From assembly GCA_022539475.1 (NCBI GenBank), contig VCMS01000039.1, positions 62,001 to 126,000 of the forward strand: 64,000 nucleotides of DNA. The letters run 5' to 3'. Shown here in pieces: positions 19,659 through 29,899 of the stretch (positions are counted from its first letter, which is position 1; each line of letters starts with the position of its first letter). Source of the DNA: Gracilaria domingensis. Taxonomy: Eukaryota; Rhodophyta; Florideophyceae; Gracilariales; Gracilariaceae. A program made the position numbers and the translations under genes. The notes under the pieces were generated by a model, which saw nothing but the letters and a program-made list of their open reading frames with translations, had not been told where the DNA came from and searched no databases.

Positions 19659-19706
19659 CCTTATGTCTATCTCAATAGACGTAAGAACATTCCGGGTTGA
19701 AAGGGG
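19659..19706. repeat. piggyBac right terminal repeat
   Basis: The palindrome CTTATGTCTATCTCAATAG is followed by TTCCGGGTTGAAAGGGG, the inverted counterpart of the left end at 10170-10214. The next bases are TAAA, one change from the TTAA target of the family. Confidence 0.78.
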
Positions 19707-19921
19707 TAAAAGAATTTAGGGCTCATTTTAAGGCATTGTAATTAAAACTCCAGGGGCACAAAGTCCAGCAACGCTCGCCTATAGTCAAGGCATGTCGTAG
19801 TATGTCGATTCGCGGTCCTCTGCCTCCTTGTGGAACTAGAGATCCGGACTAACGAGGTGCAGTGTCCCGGCGCCCGGTGGCGCTGTTCTACTGGACAACG
19901 ATGGGGAGCACAGTGGCGGCC

Positions 19922-22133
19922 GGGTACGGTTACAGTTACCCGGGTTCGTTTAAGGCTTAAACGACCCCGGGCACGTTTAACCCTACAAGTGCCCGGATGC
20001 AGTACGGAAGCGTAACCTGCTCGTTGCCGTCCTTGGCTGAAGCCACATATTTTCTTCATCGAAATGCTCTCTAGAAAGAGATTGAAAGTAGCCCTCTACC
20101 AGAGCGGGAGCTTGAGGCTCTGCGAAGGGGGTCTGGGACGTTAAAAAGACATTTTGAAGTTATATCATCGCCGTGGGTCTAAAAGAGAAGGCAGAGTGAT
20201 CCAGAACTGTACGAAAGTTCAAAGGAGGTCGTGTCAAAGTCGCTAACTACCATTACAGCAGTACCTGTTGAGAGTAGGGTGGGGGTACAACCTCTACAAA
20301 GCCTCTCAAAAGCAAAATTGAACAGTTCCCTATCTTTCGCGCTCATCCTTGTGACAGGATAATGAATATTACTTGAATTGTGCTTCCTCGCTTGCAGTTT
20401 GAAGGTTGAGAGCAACCCTTCTCATCAATCTGAAGCACTGCTCCATGTTCACACCTGAATGTAGAGATCGTGTCGAACTGCTACTGTCGTCCAGAATGTA
20501 GACGACGGTGTACCTCAATCACCAGGCGACTGGTCCTACGGTAGGACTGTGCTACTGCTGATGAGCTACTCGCAGTGGCGGCCCTCCGGTGGGTTGCGTG
20601 CGATGCCAATGACGGTCTCTCGACGAGGCTGGTTGACTGAGAGTCGTGTAGTCCGGAAGGGGTTGTATATGCTAAAAAGATGATGATCCTTTTATTCTTT
20701 TGTCTCAACGCTCCAAGAATCCAAAGTGCTGAAGTACCGTGGACACACGCACCGTCGCTCGCTGACAGCCTTCAGACGTGTACTGGTGCACACGGCGTAT
20801 GTGCCATATTCGTCATCAAGTCACTAGATCTTCGAGGAAACGCTGAAGTGGATTTATTTAAGGCAAATGAGACGCGTTGTGGCGTGGGATGCTCTTATAC
20901 ATTCGAAACGATCTTCGGAAGCACGTTTCGGATGCAGAAATCGCTTGCGTTATCTGCCCGTAGCGCATTCCGCGGCACTATCGTTTCCTTCTTTCGATTT
21001 CCCATCCACTCTACCCGGGAGCAGTACATCTTCTGTGAAGAGTACTGTGTGCATTAAGCTGTTGATGGCTGGGGTGGAGAGAAGCTGGGCGGATAGTTGG
21101 CCCGTTTACTCATCTTCCCGGCAATTGTAGTCCTTATATGCTAGTTGTAGTACTGTAAAACCCTGCTAAAAACGGCATAGGTATGAAGAAGCTAAGTACA
21201 GGGAGCCTCAAAACCATACAATTCAAAGTAGCGATATCCTATATAATATCTATAAGGTTATATCTGACAATTCAATAAAGTCTGCAATCTCATCAGCTGT
21301 GCTTAAACTGCACGGTGTCACAGACATCGCCGTCTACACCGACCCAATCCTAAGCACTAAAGATCTCACGCGGCTAAGCGGGAAGGTTCGATGCCTCCGA
21401 TTTATTGAGGAGACGAAGAAGTTTCTGACTACTCAGAATGGGGTTGTTCTCTGCACTGCTACTCGGGCTCACCTAAGGACTTATTTCATGCACTTTTGAG
21501 CAGTTGGCGGGGTTGTATGTTTATTCGTTTCGGACGGATGCTGTTTACAGAGCAAAACGACTGTTCGACTTTCCCAGTTGGTAAAGCTGCACCACCTACC
21601 CCATTTGCTGTACAAGCCGCTCTAATACTGCTATATCAAAAATTAGGAGGCACATTCTCACGATTTTTCACCAATTATTCACCAATCATATTTATACGCT
21701 CCAAGCATATATTCTATACGATTAAGATTATTATCAAAAGTAATAAACGAACTTCAAGTACGATTCTCACCTTTTGCTTCCTGCATGTCTATCAGTCAAC
21801 CTCTTTTAGTTTATTCATAAATCTAATGCAAGAGAGCTACAATACTACAACGTTGATGATCTAGATATGGTGCCACTTTATATCCAAGCCCAATGCCTGA
21901 TGGCGTAGATTTATTAAAAGTTTCTTATTGTATTCGTGAGCTGCGTATCGTACTTCCTACCAAAGCGGAGTTACAACGCTACGAGATGAAGAGTAGCACT
22001 TTCGGACCTAAGGAGTGCTTCAAATTCCTCTGGGTACCTTTAAGGCTTGTACGTGCCCGGGCGCGTATAAGCCTTATGCGACGCCGGGCACGTTTAAATA
22101 ATTAAATCTGCCCGGACAAGTGTAACTGTACCC
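19922..22133. mobile_element. Unclassified 2.2-kb inverted-repeat transposon
   Basis: Left end GGGTACGGTTACAG and, inverted, right end GGGTACAGTTACAC. The same 12 bases, ACAGTGGCGGCC, lie directly outside each end (19910-19921 and 22134-22145). Both ends carry repeated GCCCGGGCACGT-type motifs and small AT-centred palindromes. The interior has only short frames (for example 20680-21057 plus strand and 20179-20415 minus strand) without known domains. A 9-12-bp duplication and long GC-rich ends suggest a Mutator-like or fold-back non-autonomous element. Confidence 0.65.
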
Positions 22134-22145
22134 ACAGTGGCGGCC

Positions 22146-22743
22146 AGGGCTGCAACCAATATAATTGCAATTAATCGCACCTCAAAACGCAATAAAAAAT
22201 ATTTCTCTATATTGGCACCGGTCTTGCAATAATAATTGCAATATTAGCCCAAATCTGCAATTAAATCAGAGTTTTAAGAAGTAAACCTTTCGTAGTAGAA
22301 GACGTAAAACTCTTCTAGAAGTAATTCTTTGATAGACATCATAGCACGGAGCAAGTCCATTTATTATATATTATGAGTTATTTATTGTTTAATTTCGAGC
22401 TAAAAGATTTTCAGACACTACAATAAACAAGCACTCTATGTTTTAGAAATTTCACATCCTACGTTTAAAGTAGACATTTTTATTTCTAATAAGGAAACAA
22501 AAGTTCTCTTTCTGAGCACGAAGTATTACAACACAATCTTTTGGACAAATTTGGACTTTCGCGTTATACTGCAACACTTAGAGCTGGAAATTACTACCCT
22601 CTTCGTTTGAAAATCGGCACAAAAAATCAAAACACAAGAGAGAAAAGATCGTTTCATAATTATTTTTTAAATGCATACAATGTTGCTAAATTTCTTGTTA
22701 CCATTGATTTGGATGCAATGTAGAAGAATTTGTCTATATTCGC
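22146..22743. other. AT-rich spacer
   Basis: This is rich in TGCAATA/AATTGCA motifs. It starts with CAGGGCTGCAAC, which resembles a hAT terminus, but no partner end was found. No gene supported. The 8 bases at 22736-22743 are the left target duplication of the next element. Confidence 0.45.
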
Positions 22744-23234
22744 CAGGGCCGTATTTGTGACTGACTGACTAAGCTAAGAAATGGGTGACTAATGACTGAT
22801 TGACTACGACGGTAAAAAATATTTAGTCATTTCATCCATAGCAAATTTTAGGTTCTTTACGATGGCGTATTAAACGCGAAAGTCTACTGTGATACCGAAT
22901 TACAAGCATATTCACAAAAGTTACTAGGTTAGACATGTTCTGTTGCACGAAATTAAACTCAAAGGTTTTGAAAAAAATATTTCAATACATCCAGTTTATT
23001 TCGATTTTTTGTTACAAATAAGCTTAAAGACGATTACTTAGCGCAGACTACTATTTTAAATCATGCTAAATGCACCAAAGGTTCTTTGGTGGACGTCATT
23101 GAGTGTTAAGTTGATAAAACTGAGCAAAGTAATATTTGAAAGCTTTTAATGACTAACATGACTGACTGACTGATTTTTTGTTGTGACTAACGACTAGGGG
23201 AAAGTAAATTTAGTCAGTCACAAATACGGCCCTG
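22744..23234. mobile_element. hAT-type MITE, 491 bp
   Basis: The terminal inverted repeats start CAGGGCCGTATTTGTGACTG and match perfectly for about 23 bp. A perfect 8-bp duplication, ATATTCGC, flanks it (22736-22743 and 23235-23242). The CAGGG ends and 8-bp duplication are diagnostic of the hAT superfamily. The interior is AT-rich, has TGACTGAC repeats near both ends and has no transposase, so it is non-autonomous. The exact ends point to recent movement. Confidence 0.9.
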
Positions 23235-23242
23235 ATATTCGC

Positions 23243-23569
23243 CTTGTAGAAAAAATTCGATATCGTATATCACCTTATATACATTTCCCAAATATGTGTA
23301 TGGCAAGAAATAATTTTCTTCTGGAGTTCACTTTTGGCATCGCCTTGGTTTAATACAAGTGATGTTTTGGTATTCATCAATAATGTAGCGCTCTCGGAAG
23401 ATCTTTAAGCTTCGGGAAGGTAGAAGACACAAAAAAGGCAGTGTAGTGCAAATCTACGTGCGGGAAAACAACAGCTACATCGCAGAAAAGCAACGACAAT
23501 CTGTTCAAACCCTGCGCTCTCTGGAGGTAAGGACAGTAAAAAAAAACCTTCTGATAAAGCTCATACAAG
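23243..23569. other. No recognised gene
   Basis: AT-rich DNA grades into sequence that joins the structured block downstream. Nothing coding is supported. Confidence 0.4.
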
Positions 23570-23840
23570 ACGGGTTTAAATCCCGTCAGCTCCGTTCTAG
23601 GCGTGCAGTCAGAGGTAGATGTGGGTAGAATCCGTGTAGCATACGGAAGATTTGAGCATCCCACAGCGTGCGAAAATATCCAAGCTAGCGGTGTTGTACA
23701 AAACGAGCCAAAGAAGAGCCGCGCAGTACAGCATTGACTAGCAAGATCAGGAAGTATTATCGGACAATGCAGACCAGACCTGTATAACGTGGTAGAGTAG
23801 ATAGAGCCGTATGACGGAAATAGTAGCAATGAAGCAATAG
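23570..23840 (+). ncRNA. Structured block related to 59620-59905
   Basis: Blocks shared with 59620-59905 in the same order include a small hairpin around CGGGTTTAAATCCCG, then GCGTGCAGTCAGAGGTA, AGCCACAGCG-like sequence, GAGCCGC and finally AGAGCCGTATGACGGAAA. The last string resembles the 5' half of domain V of group II introns, but the 3' half is not visible. In both places the block lies just outside the left LTR of a gypsy copy. Whether it is an RNA gene, a decayed group II-like sequence or another repeat is open. Confidence 0.35.
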
Positions 23841-23911
23841 AATAGATGTCGAAACGACGGTCTAAAAATCTTCCGTGGTAGCGATAGACAGCGCCTCCGA
23901 GGATCTGGCGT

Positions 23912-24298
23912 TATAGCTCGATTAGGGTCGAAGAACCGATAGCACGCAGCAAAAAGCTAGAACGAAAGACCTCCTTGAGTTTTACTTCCTTTACAGTGGC
24001 GGCGGGTGCCACTACCTATATACGGCCCTTAAAAATATCATCTAAAATATCTAACTATCCGGCGCGGCCGGCCAACGCTCTACACGTGTGAAACCGTGGC
24101 AGGCTTGCCACGGCGCACCCCGCATCGGACCAACTCAAGCACACGTGTGCAGAAACACTACTACCCTCCCTAGGTATACCCCAAACAGATCCATTGTCAT
24201 AGTAAACTCTCATAACATGAGGTGTCGAAGCCGGCAACAGATCAACGGAATATGAAAAGCATCTCAGTGCATCTCTCTCGAGGGCGTTTTGCTCTACA
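23912..24298 (-). repeat. Gypsy copy 1, 3' LTR
   Basis: 387 bp, ending in the string GTTTTGCTCTACA shared with the other two LTRs. Next to it inside the element is the pyrimidine run TCTCCCCTTTCTC, which is the polypurine tract on the element's coding strand. TATATA at 24017-24022 lies within a near-palindromic GC-rich context. Confidence 0.88.
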
Positions 24299-26160
24299 TC
24301 TCCCCTTTCTCAGGCTGAGACACCGACTCTGTTGGCTCGGCGCGCCTCGCGATGAAGGCACATAAGAATGCTTCCCAAGACGGGTCTGCCGAGAACTGTT
24401 CGGAACCATCAACAACTCCGGTGACAATAGCGAACGTCGCGATATCGAGCTCTCCCACGATGTCCAACACGACCAATGCTCACCCGTTTTTGGCGGCACC
24501 CATGCAAGTTTTTAACCCGCCGTTCTCTGTGCCTGTTCCGCAGTTCGCGGCTGCCTCTCAGCCGGGTTCTTCCGCACAAAATCACGCTCCAGTTTAGGCT
24601 GGTTCCGCGCCCGTTTGGGATTGGTTCAATGCGGAGATGCCAGCAACGCGCTCTGGATGGCCTACAGCAGGCGCGTTGCATATCCGGGATCTGCACCGGC
24701 ACAGTTTCCTTTTCGCCCAGGCTCCCTGGCTTGACGCCGAAGCCGTTCGGGATACAGAGCTCGTCGACTCGTACGCTGTCGACGGTCAACTCCCTGGTGG
24801 GCTTCCTGCGGACGTTACCCGTTCTTGGGACTGGATCGCCCGCGTTGCGGTCACATCGAGTTGCCTGTTTGTAGGTCAAAACGAGACGAGAAAATTTGCT
24901 CGCAATGAGAAGGCCCGCATTGGGTACGCGCGACATTTCCGAGCTCCGAATGAGCATCCGGTGCCCGCACAGTACCAGTATCACGTGTCACGTTCCCGAA
25001 CTTCGGCGAGGTCGGCTGCGGTGACCATCTAGCCAATGCGTTGGACGAAATCGACCCATATTCGGACACCGTTCAGCCTCAGCAGGAGTTGATTCTGTGG
25101 GCTCGGCCTATCCTTCGTCCCGAGTTCCGGTATCTTCGCCGTCCTGCACGGTCTCAGTTCCATGAAGGCCTCCGACTCGAGAGGAAATGGCTCTCCCGCT
25201 TCGGGGTACTGGTGTCGTACGAGTGTACGGTGGTTGAGCGCATCCCGCGAAATTCCCATAGCCGGCTTTATCTGCCGCTGCCTTCGTTCTGGCCTGCGGT
25301 AGAAGTCTCACAAGGGTGTCACGTCGAGCTCCCGCCCTGCCTAAGTTACACAGGCTCATATTTCAAGAAAGATCCGTCTCCTGGTCTATGGAGCATCCTG
25401 GCGACAGAATGGACCGTTCACAATGCGGCTTTCTTCCTCATCTAGGCATATGACTCCTACGGGTTATGGTTCATTCCGGAACTCATCCGGCAAGCGATCC
25501 GGGAATTGGACCTCTCCGAGGTACTCGGCTTGGTCCGTAATGCGCACGAAGCCACCCGGTTGGTGGGCGTCATTGACTAGATTGACTGGAACGAGGTGCT
25601 TGCCACCCAGGTATCCGACGGGGTTTGTCGGCAGTCGGACCGTTCTCCGGGACGGAACGTTAACGCAGGCGACTTCGTATATTTTGACCCATGGATCTGT
25701 GAGATAATTGGACCCGCTGAGGCCGCTGGTCGCCGCCGAAAGAAACTATATATTTCGGAAAGGCACCCACGTGGGTTCATATACGTCGATGACGACCGCG
25801 ATGACCCTGCCGAGAGAGGAAGCCCCATGGATGAGAGAAGCCCCGTGGGGGCAGGGGACGAGCCGGGTACCGAAGCGATGAGGGACGAAGACGAGGTTGT
25901 GGCTGTTGGCCCACCCGCCGTAGCGGCTCCCGCTCCGAGCGGTCCTTGGGCTCAGAAAGTGGTATCCGCCGGGGGCGGAAGTTCCAGTCTCACTTCGAGA
26001 GCGCCGGTCATTCGCGACTTCCTTCGAGGCGTGGGGGTGGCCGTTCCTGATACGGTGACCGACGAGTCGTAATTACAAGTGATCGCGGCACAGCGCTTCC
26101 CCAGGGCTCCCGGTATTGGGAGCACCCCAGGTGCTGGGCCATCCGGCGCGTAAATTTCCG
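24299..26160 (+). pseudogene. Antisense gene block of gypsy copy 1, broken
   Basis: On the strand opposite to gag-pol, this block is homologous over its length to the open 607-codon ORF at 60404-62227. The shared peptide stretches include WPTAGALHIRD, HRHSFLFAQAPW, ELILWARPIL and AVIRDFLRGVG-like sequence, in the same order. It is broken in several places. It shows that the antisense gene is a regular part of this gypsy family, not a chance frame in one copy. Confidence 0.82.
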
Positions 26161-26499
26161 GCTCGGAGTCCCTGACGGGCTGAGGTAGTCCGTAGTAGAC
26201 CCCAATGATGAGGGTCACACTCAAAAGTTAGAGGTAAATTTCTCCAGCCTTGCTGGCTTGGCTCATAGTTTTCTCTCTTCTTGTCATCCCCCTTCTCGGT
26301 GGGTAGTACCTCGGTCGAGGCTGTTGCCCTTAGCCCATCGATTTGGAGTGACCGCAGAAGCGGCTGTAGCTACTCTTCTATTTCCAGTTTCCTGGCTTCC
26401 TTTTCGTAGTCTTCCTTTCCACTGTACTGTGGCTTCCGCGAGTGCGGCAATGTTGCTTCTCTTCAGTAGCGTCCGCGAAAGGTGGCTTAGTCCGTTTAA

Positions 26500-29400
26500 G
26501 ACGGCTGTACTCACTTGTGATGTGGGTGGTCAACCTACTTGGGCCTCGTCTAGCGTAGCCGGTATCGGCGTCCGTGTCCGACGGTGGTACTGTAGGACCT
26601 TAGAGCGAGGCAAGTGCTCGATAGACTCGTGTGTGTTCTTCGATGAGGGACAGCCGTACCAAAGGACTCGATACAATACCTCTCCATCAGAGGCTTAGCT
26701 GTGACTGATCAGACGGTCCATAAAGTACACCCTGTCGAGGACACGCCGCTCAGTGTGCGGTTTGGTTATTGTGTCCTCTTCTGGGGTGTCGTTGTTGGTG
26801 TTCCGGTTGTGGGGGTCGTTGCCCAACGGCTTCCGTCCTGACGGCAGTGCGTTCTGTACGCAAGGTAGTCCTAGTGACGATTGAGCATTCCCGACGTTCA
26901 GGCTTCCAGGTTTCTGGCTTTCCTTCCCGTGTTGTGGGGCTGTGACTTTACTTCGGTCTTCTCGAATAGTGAGCTTCCGGCGTTCCGGCAAAATCTTCCG
27001 TCGTGAGAGTGAACGGTCCGCATTGTGGCGCGCCAGCGAGTGGTGTTGTGGCGCCCGCAGTGGCGGCGTTTCGCCACTCACTGCTGGTGGTGGGGTCCGC
27101 GCCGTTGCACGGCTGTGCGCTGCCAATTCAAATTGGGAATTTCAGTTTTCAGCGGCCGCGAGCCTTACATCAAGCACGTGCCCGGCTCGTGTGATGTCAT
27201 CTTCCACTGGAGGCGGATCGCCGGCGAACCCAGACACTTGGCGCGTTGTGTGCGCGTGTGCAGCGTTGGGCTGCTTCCCACTTACTGTGGCGTATCGGCT
27301 CGCTATAATGGCGGTTTCCTCCGTGTTCTCAACGGCTTCATCACCTGATGCTTCACTAACATCTCCCAAAATCGGGTCTGCCGTAACAGCACGGTCTCTT
27401 TCGACTAGCTTTTCTCCCAGACATCCGGCGTTCCTTGATACAGTTGCGCTCCCGCTGTCGGGCTCCCACTGCGGCAAACGTGTCCTTTTCGCATCTGACG
27501 CGGCTGTTGCGGTGTTTGCCACACCCTTTTCTGGAGCGCCGGTCCTGAACTGCACAACTGGGGCGGGCTCCTGTCACTCCGTCTGTGACGGCAATACAGT
27601 ACCGTCCGCGGGCGAAGCGGCGGCTTCTGCGGCAACTACGCTTTGGTATCCTTCCGGGTTTCCTGCTTGGTGCTCCACCAAAATGTTGCTCTCCTCGAGA
27701 GGTTTCCGCGGCAACTGCGGTTCAGTCTCGTCACTCCGGATCTCTGGCTGCTTATCCTACGTCAGCGCGTGCTGCGGCGGGACAGAGGCCTGCGAAGGCA
27801 ATTCCGTCGACGAAGAGTGGCCTGCCTCCTTCCCCTCTTCACTTGGAGCTTCGGGGGCGGTGGTTAGTATCCCCGAAGGGGCCAGCATCCGCGTGCGAAC
27901 ATGAGCGGCAGCAGCGACTCACTGGCGAGATTCCGGCTTAGCTGGCAAATCGGCAAGTCCGCTGTTAGGATGCGGCAATACTGACAACGAAGTGCGCTCT
28001 CCCGCTTTGGCGGCTGGTTTCACATTAGGCGTAGCGATATCCGGAGTTTCAGCTTGCGTTTCCTAAGAAGCAGGCGTTGGCGCAGGCGCTACGCGATCCC
28101 GCGGAAAACGCTCGTGCTCTCCCTTGATGTCAACGAAAACTGTGGTGTCGGTACTTGAAATGACCCTAAAGAGACCTTCCACGATAGGAGAAAGCTTGTG
28201 GCGCTTCTCCTTCTCGGGGTTATAGCATTCCTTCCTTATAAAGGCATAACTACCTTCCCTGATCTAAGGGGCATGTTTGCGCACTCTGGCGTCAAATTTC
28301 CGCTTGTAGGCGGCTTGTGCCTTAGAGATATTCCGCCTAACCGTAGGAATGATCTTCGTGAGCCATCCCGTCCGCGCATCCCTGTGTAGGCGGGGCGAGG
28401 GGAACTTATCCAATATTGGCTGTGGCTCGATGACCACCGACAGTGGAACGCGTGATAGCACGAGCTCTAACTGCGAGATCTGAGTAGTGCGATGAACCTG
28501 CGAATTGTAAGCGTATGCCACCGCCTCTGTGTAAAGATCCCATTCCGTCGGGTGATCGGCAACAAACGTCCGCAATGCATTAAGCATAGTGCGGTTGAAT
28601 CGCTGAACTTGGCCGTTACTCTGCTGATGATACGTTGTTGTAAACCAATTCTGGATCCCAGCGAAGTATACAGATGCTCGAATGATACCCCGTAGATTTA
28701 AAATCCGGATGTGTTTCGCATATCATCTGGATATCTTACGTATATCCATGACATCCGTGTGAAATCCAGTATATATGACAGATGATGTACGAAATGATAC
28801 TCTTTTGATGCCCTTGAGACATGCATCAACTATTTTAAAAGATATAACAGTAGATATAACGAATGATTTCGAAAACTAAGTTGCTTCTCTTGGAATTGCT
28901 CGGACATCATTCGGACATCCAGAAATCAGACGAATATCATTGGTATGGATATTGTGAGCATTGTCGTGTATCCTATGTACATCGGCCGTATATCCAACTT
29001 CGAAAATCAGATGGATATCCGAGAAATCACTCGGATATCCAAAGCATATCTAAGGAATATCAAGCGGATATCAAAGTGTTTCTCTGGGGATCTGCAGGAT
29101 TCGACAGACATCCTGAAAGAACTTTGCGGCGAACTGCGGTCCGTTATCCGATAGTAGATCAATCGGCGGTCCGAGACAAAAACCCAGTGAGTAACGAAAG
29201 CTTGGGCGACCGCACTGGTGGTAATGGTCTTGAGGGACACAGTCCGTCCCAGCTTAGAAAATCGGTCGGTTATAACCAGTAGAAACCAGTGCTCCCGGCG
29301 GGTGCGTATGAACTCGCCGAGTATGTCAATTGCCACAAACTCGAGTGGGGCCCTAGCGGGAAGGAATACCAAGTGTTCGAAATACTTCCGCAATTCGACG

Positions 29401-29680
29401 AGGTTCTTTGCGCAATGAGAACATCCACGGACAGTGGCGTACCCATGAAAAGCCATAGCTGGACATTAGAAGTCCTGCTTTAAGGTGTAGTACAACTTCC
29501 TGCCACCAGAGTGGGCTGATAATTTCACATAATGCGACAAGTGTAGCACTCGAGATTGGAGTGAGTGAGGAACCACAATTCGTGGCGTGTTTTTCACAGT
29601 TCGGATGAGGAACCCCTGGTCGTCTGTGACAAAGGGGTAGCAAGCTCCACCTTTCAATTGGGCACGAAGCTCGGCACAAA
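26500..29680 (-). pseudogene. Gypsy copy 1 integrase and chromodomain, broken
   Basis: An H2C2-type zinc-binding region (about 29470-29680), the integrase core (ILGEF...ITDRFSKLGR, about 29010-29460), the C-terminal integrase part (FTTTYH region and on, 28264-28650), a long Pro/Ser/Arg-rich linker, and a chromodomain (YRVLWYG, near 26600-26740) follow in order. The chromodomain assigns the element to the chromoviruses, which use it to choose chromatin targets. Broken, with several interruptions and a 0.4-kb insertion. Confidence 0.8.
28681..29097. mobile_element. Small relative of the CACTA-like element, about 0.4 kb
   Basis: This interrupts the gypsy integrase. Its left end (GTAGATTTA) equals the left end of the 19.7-kb element, and its right end (TCTCTGGG) equals that element's right end. 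The interior consists largely of degenerate GGATATCC units in both orientations, the kind of subterminal repeat array found in CACTA elements. It has no coding capacity, so it is a non-autonomous deletion derivative. The boundaries are good to a few bases only. Confidence 0.65.
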
Positions 29681-29899
29681 GCCGATCAGTGTGCTGGTTC
29701 CAGATGAGTTCTTCCGGCGTAATTGGTGCGAAGAGCCCGCAACGGGTGTCGCGTCCGAGACCGCTAGAACGGCATCGTAGAGGTCCCAACCTTCAGAGAC
29801 ATCATCGGCATGGCTCGAGCCGTCTTCCGCAAGGAAGCACGATATCTCCAGATCATCGACTGGCTCAGCTTCAGCCGCTGTTTCCAAGCGGGAAAGCGC

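Larger units (their letters stand above)
10170..19706 (+). mobile_element. piggyBac-type transposon, composite (about 9.5 kb)
   Basis: The left end, after TTAA at 10166-10169, begins CCCTTTCGACCCGGA. The right end, read inward from 19706, begins CCCCTTTCAACCCGGA. Both are followed by a subterminal palindrome built on CTTATGT...AATAGACATAAG, so they are matching terminal repeats of a piggyBac family. The right-hand target site now reads TAAA instead of TTAA. A piggyBac transposase gene lies inside at 16988-18900. The span is two to three times the usual piggyBac size because it also holds a DIRS-like retrotransposon, a solo LTR and an ORF of unknown origin (10852-11559). Confidence 0.72.

Noticed and set aside
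20540-20580. Hammerhead-like CTGATGAG core
   Set aside because: The GAAA core and flanking stems are absent.
23560-23600. tRNA-like T-arm (CGGGTTTAAATCCCG)
   Set aside because: The loop lacks the conserved TTC, and no anticodon or acceptor stem surrounds it.
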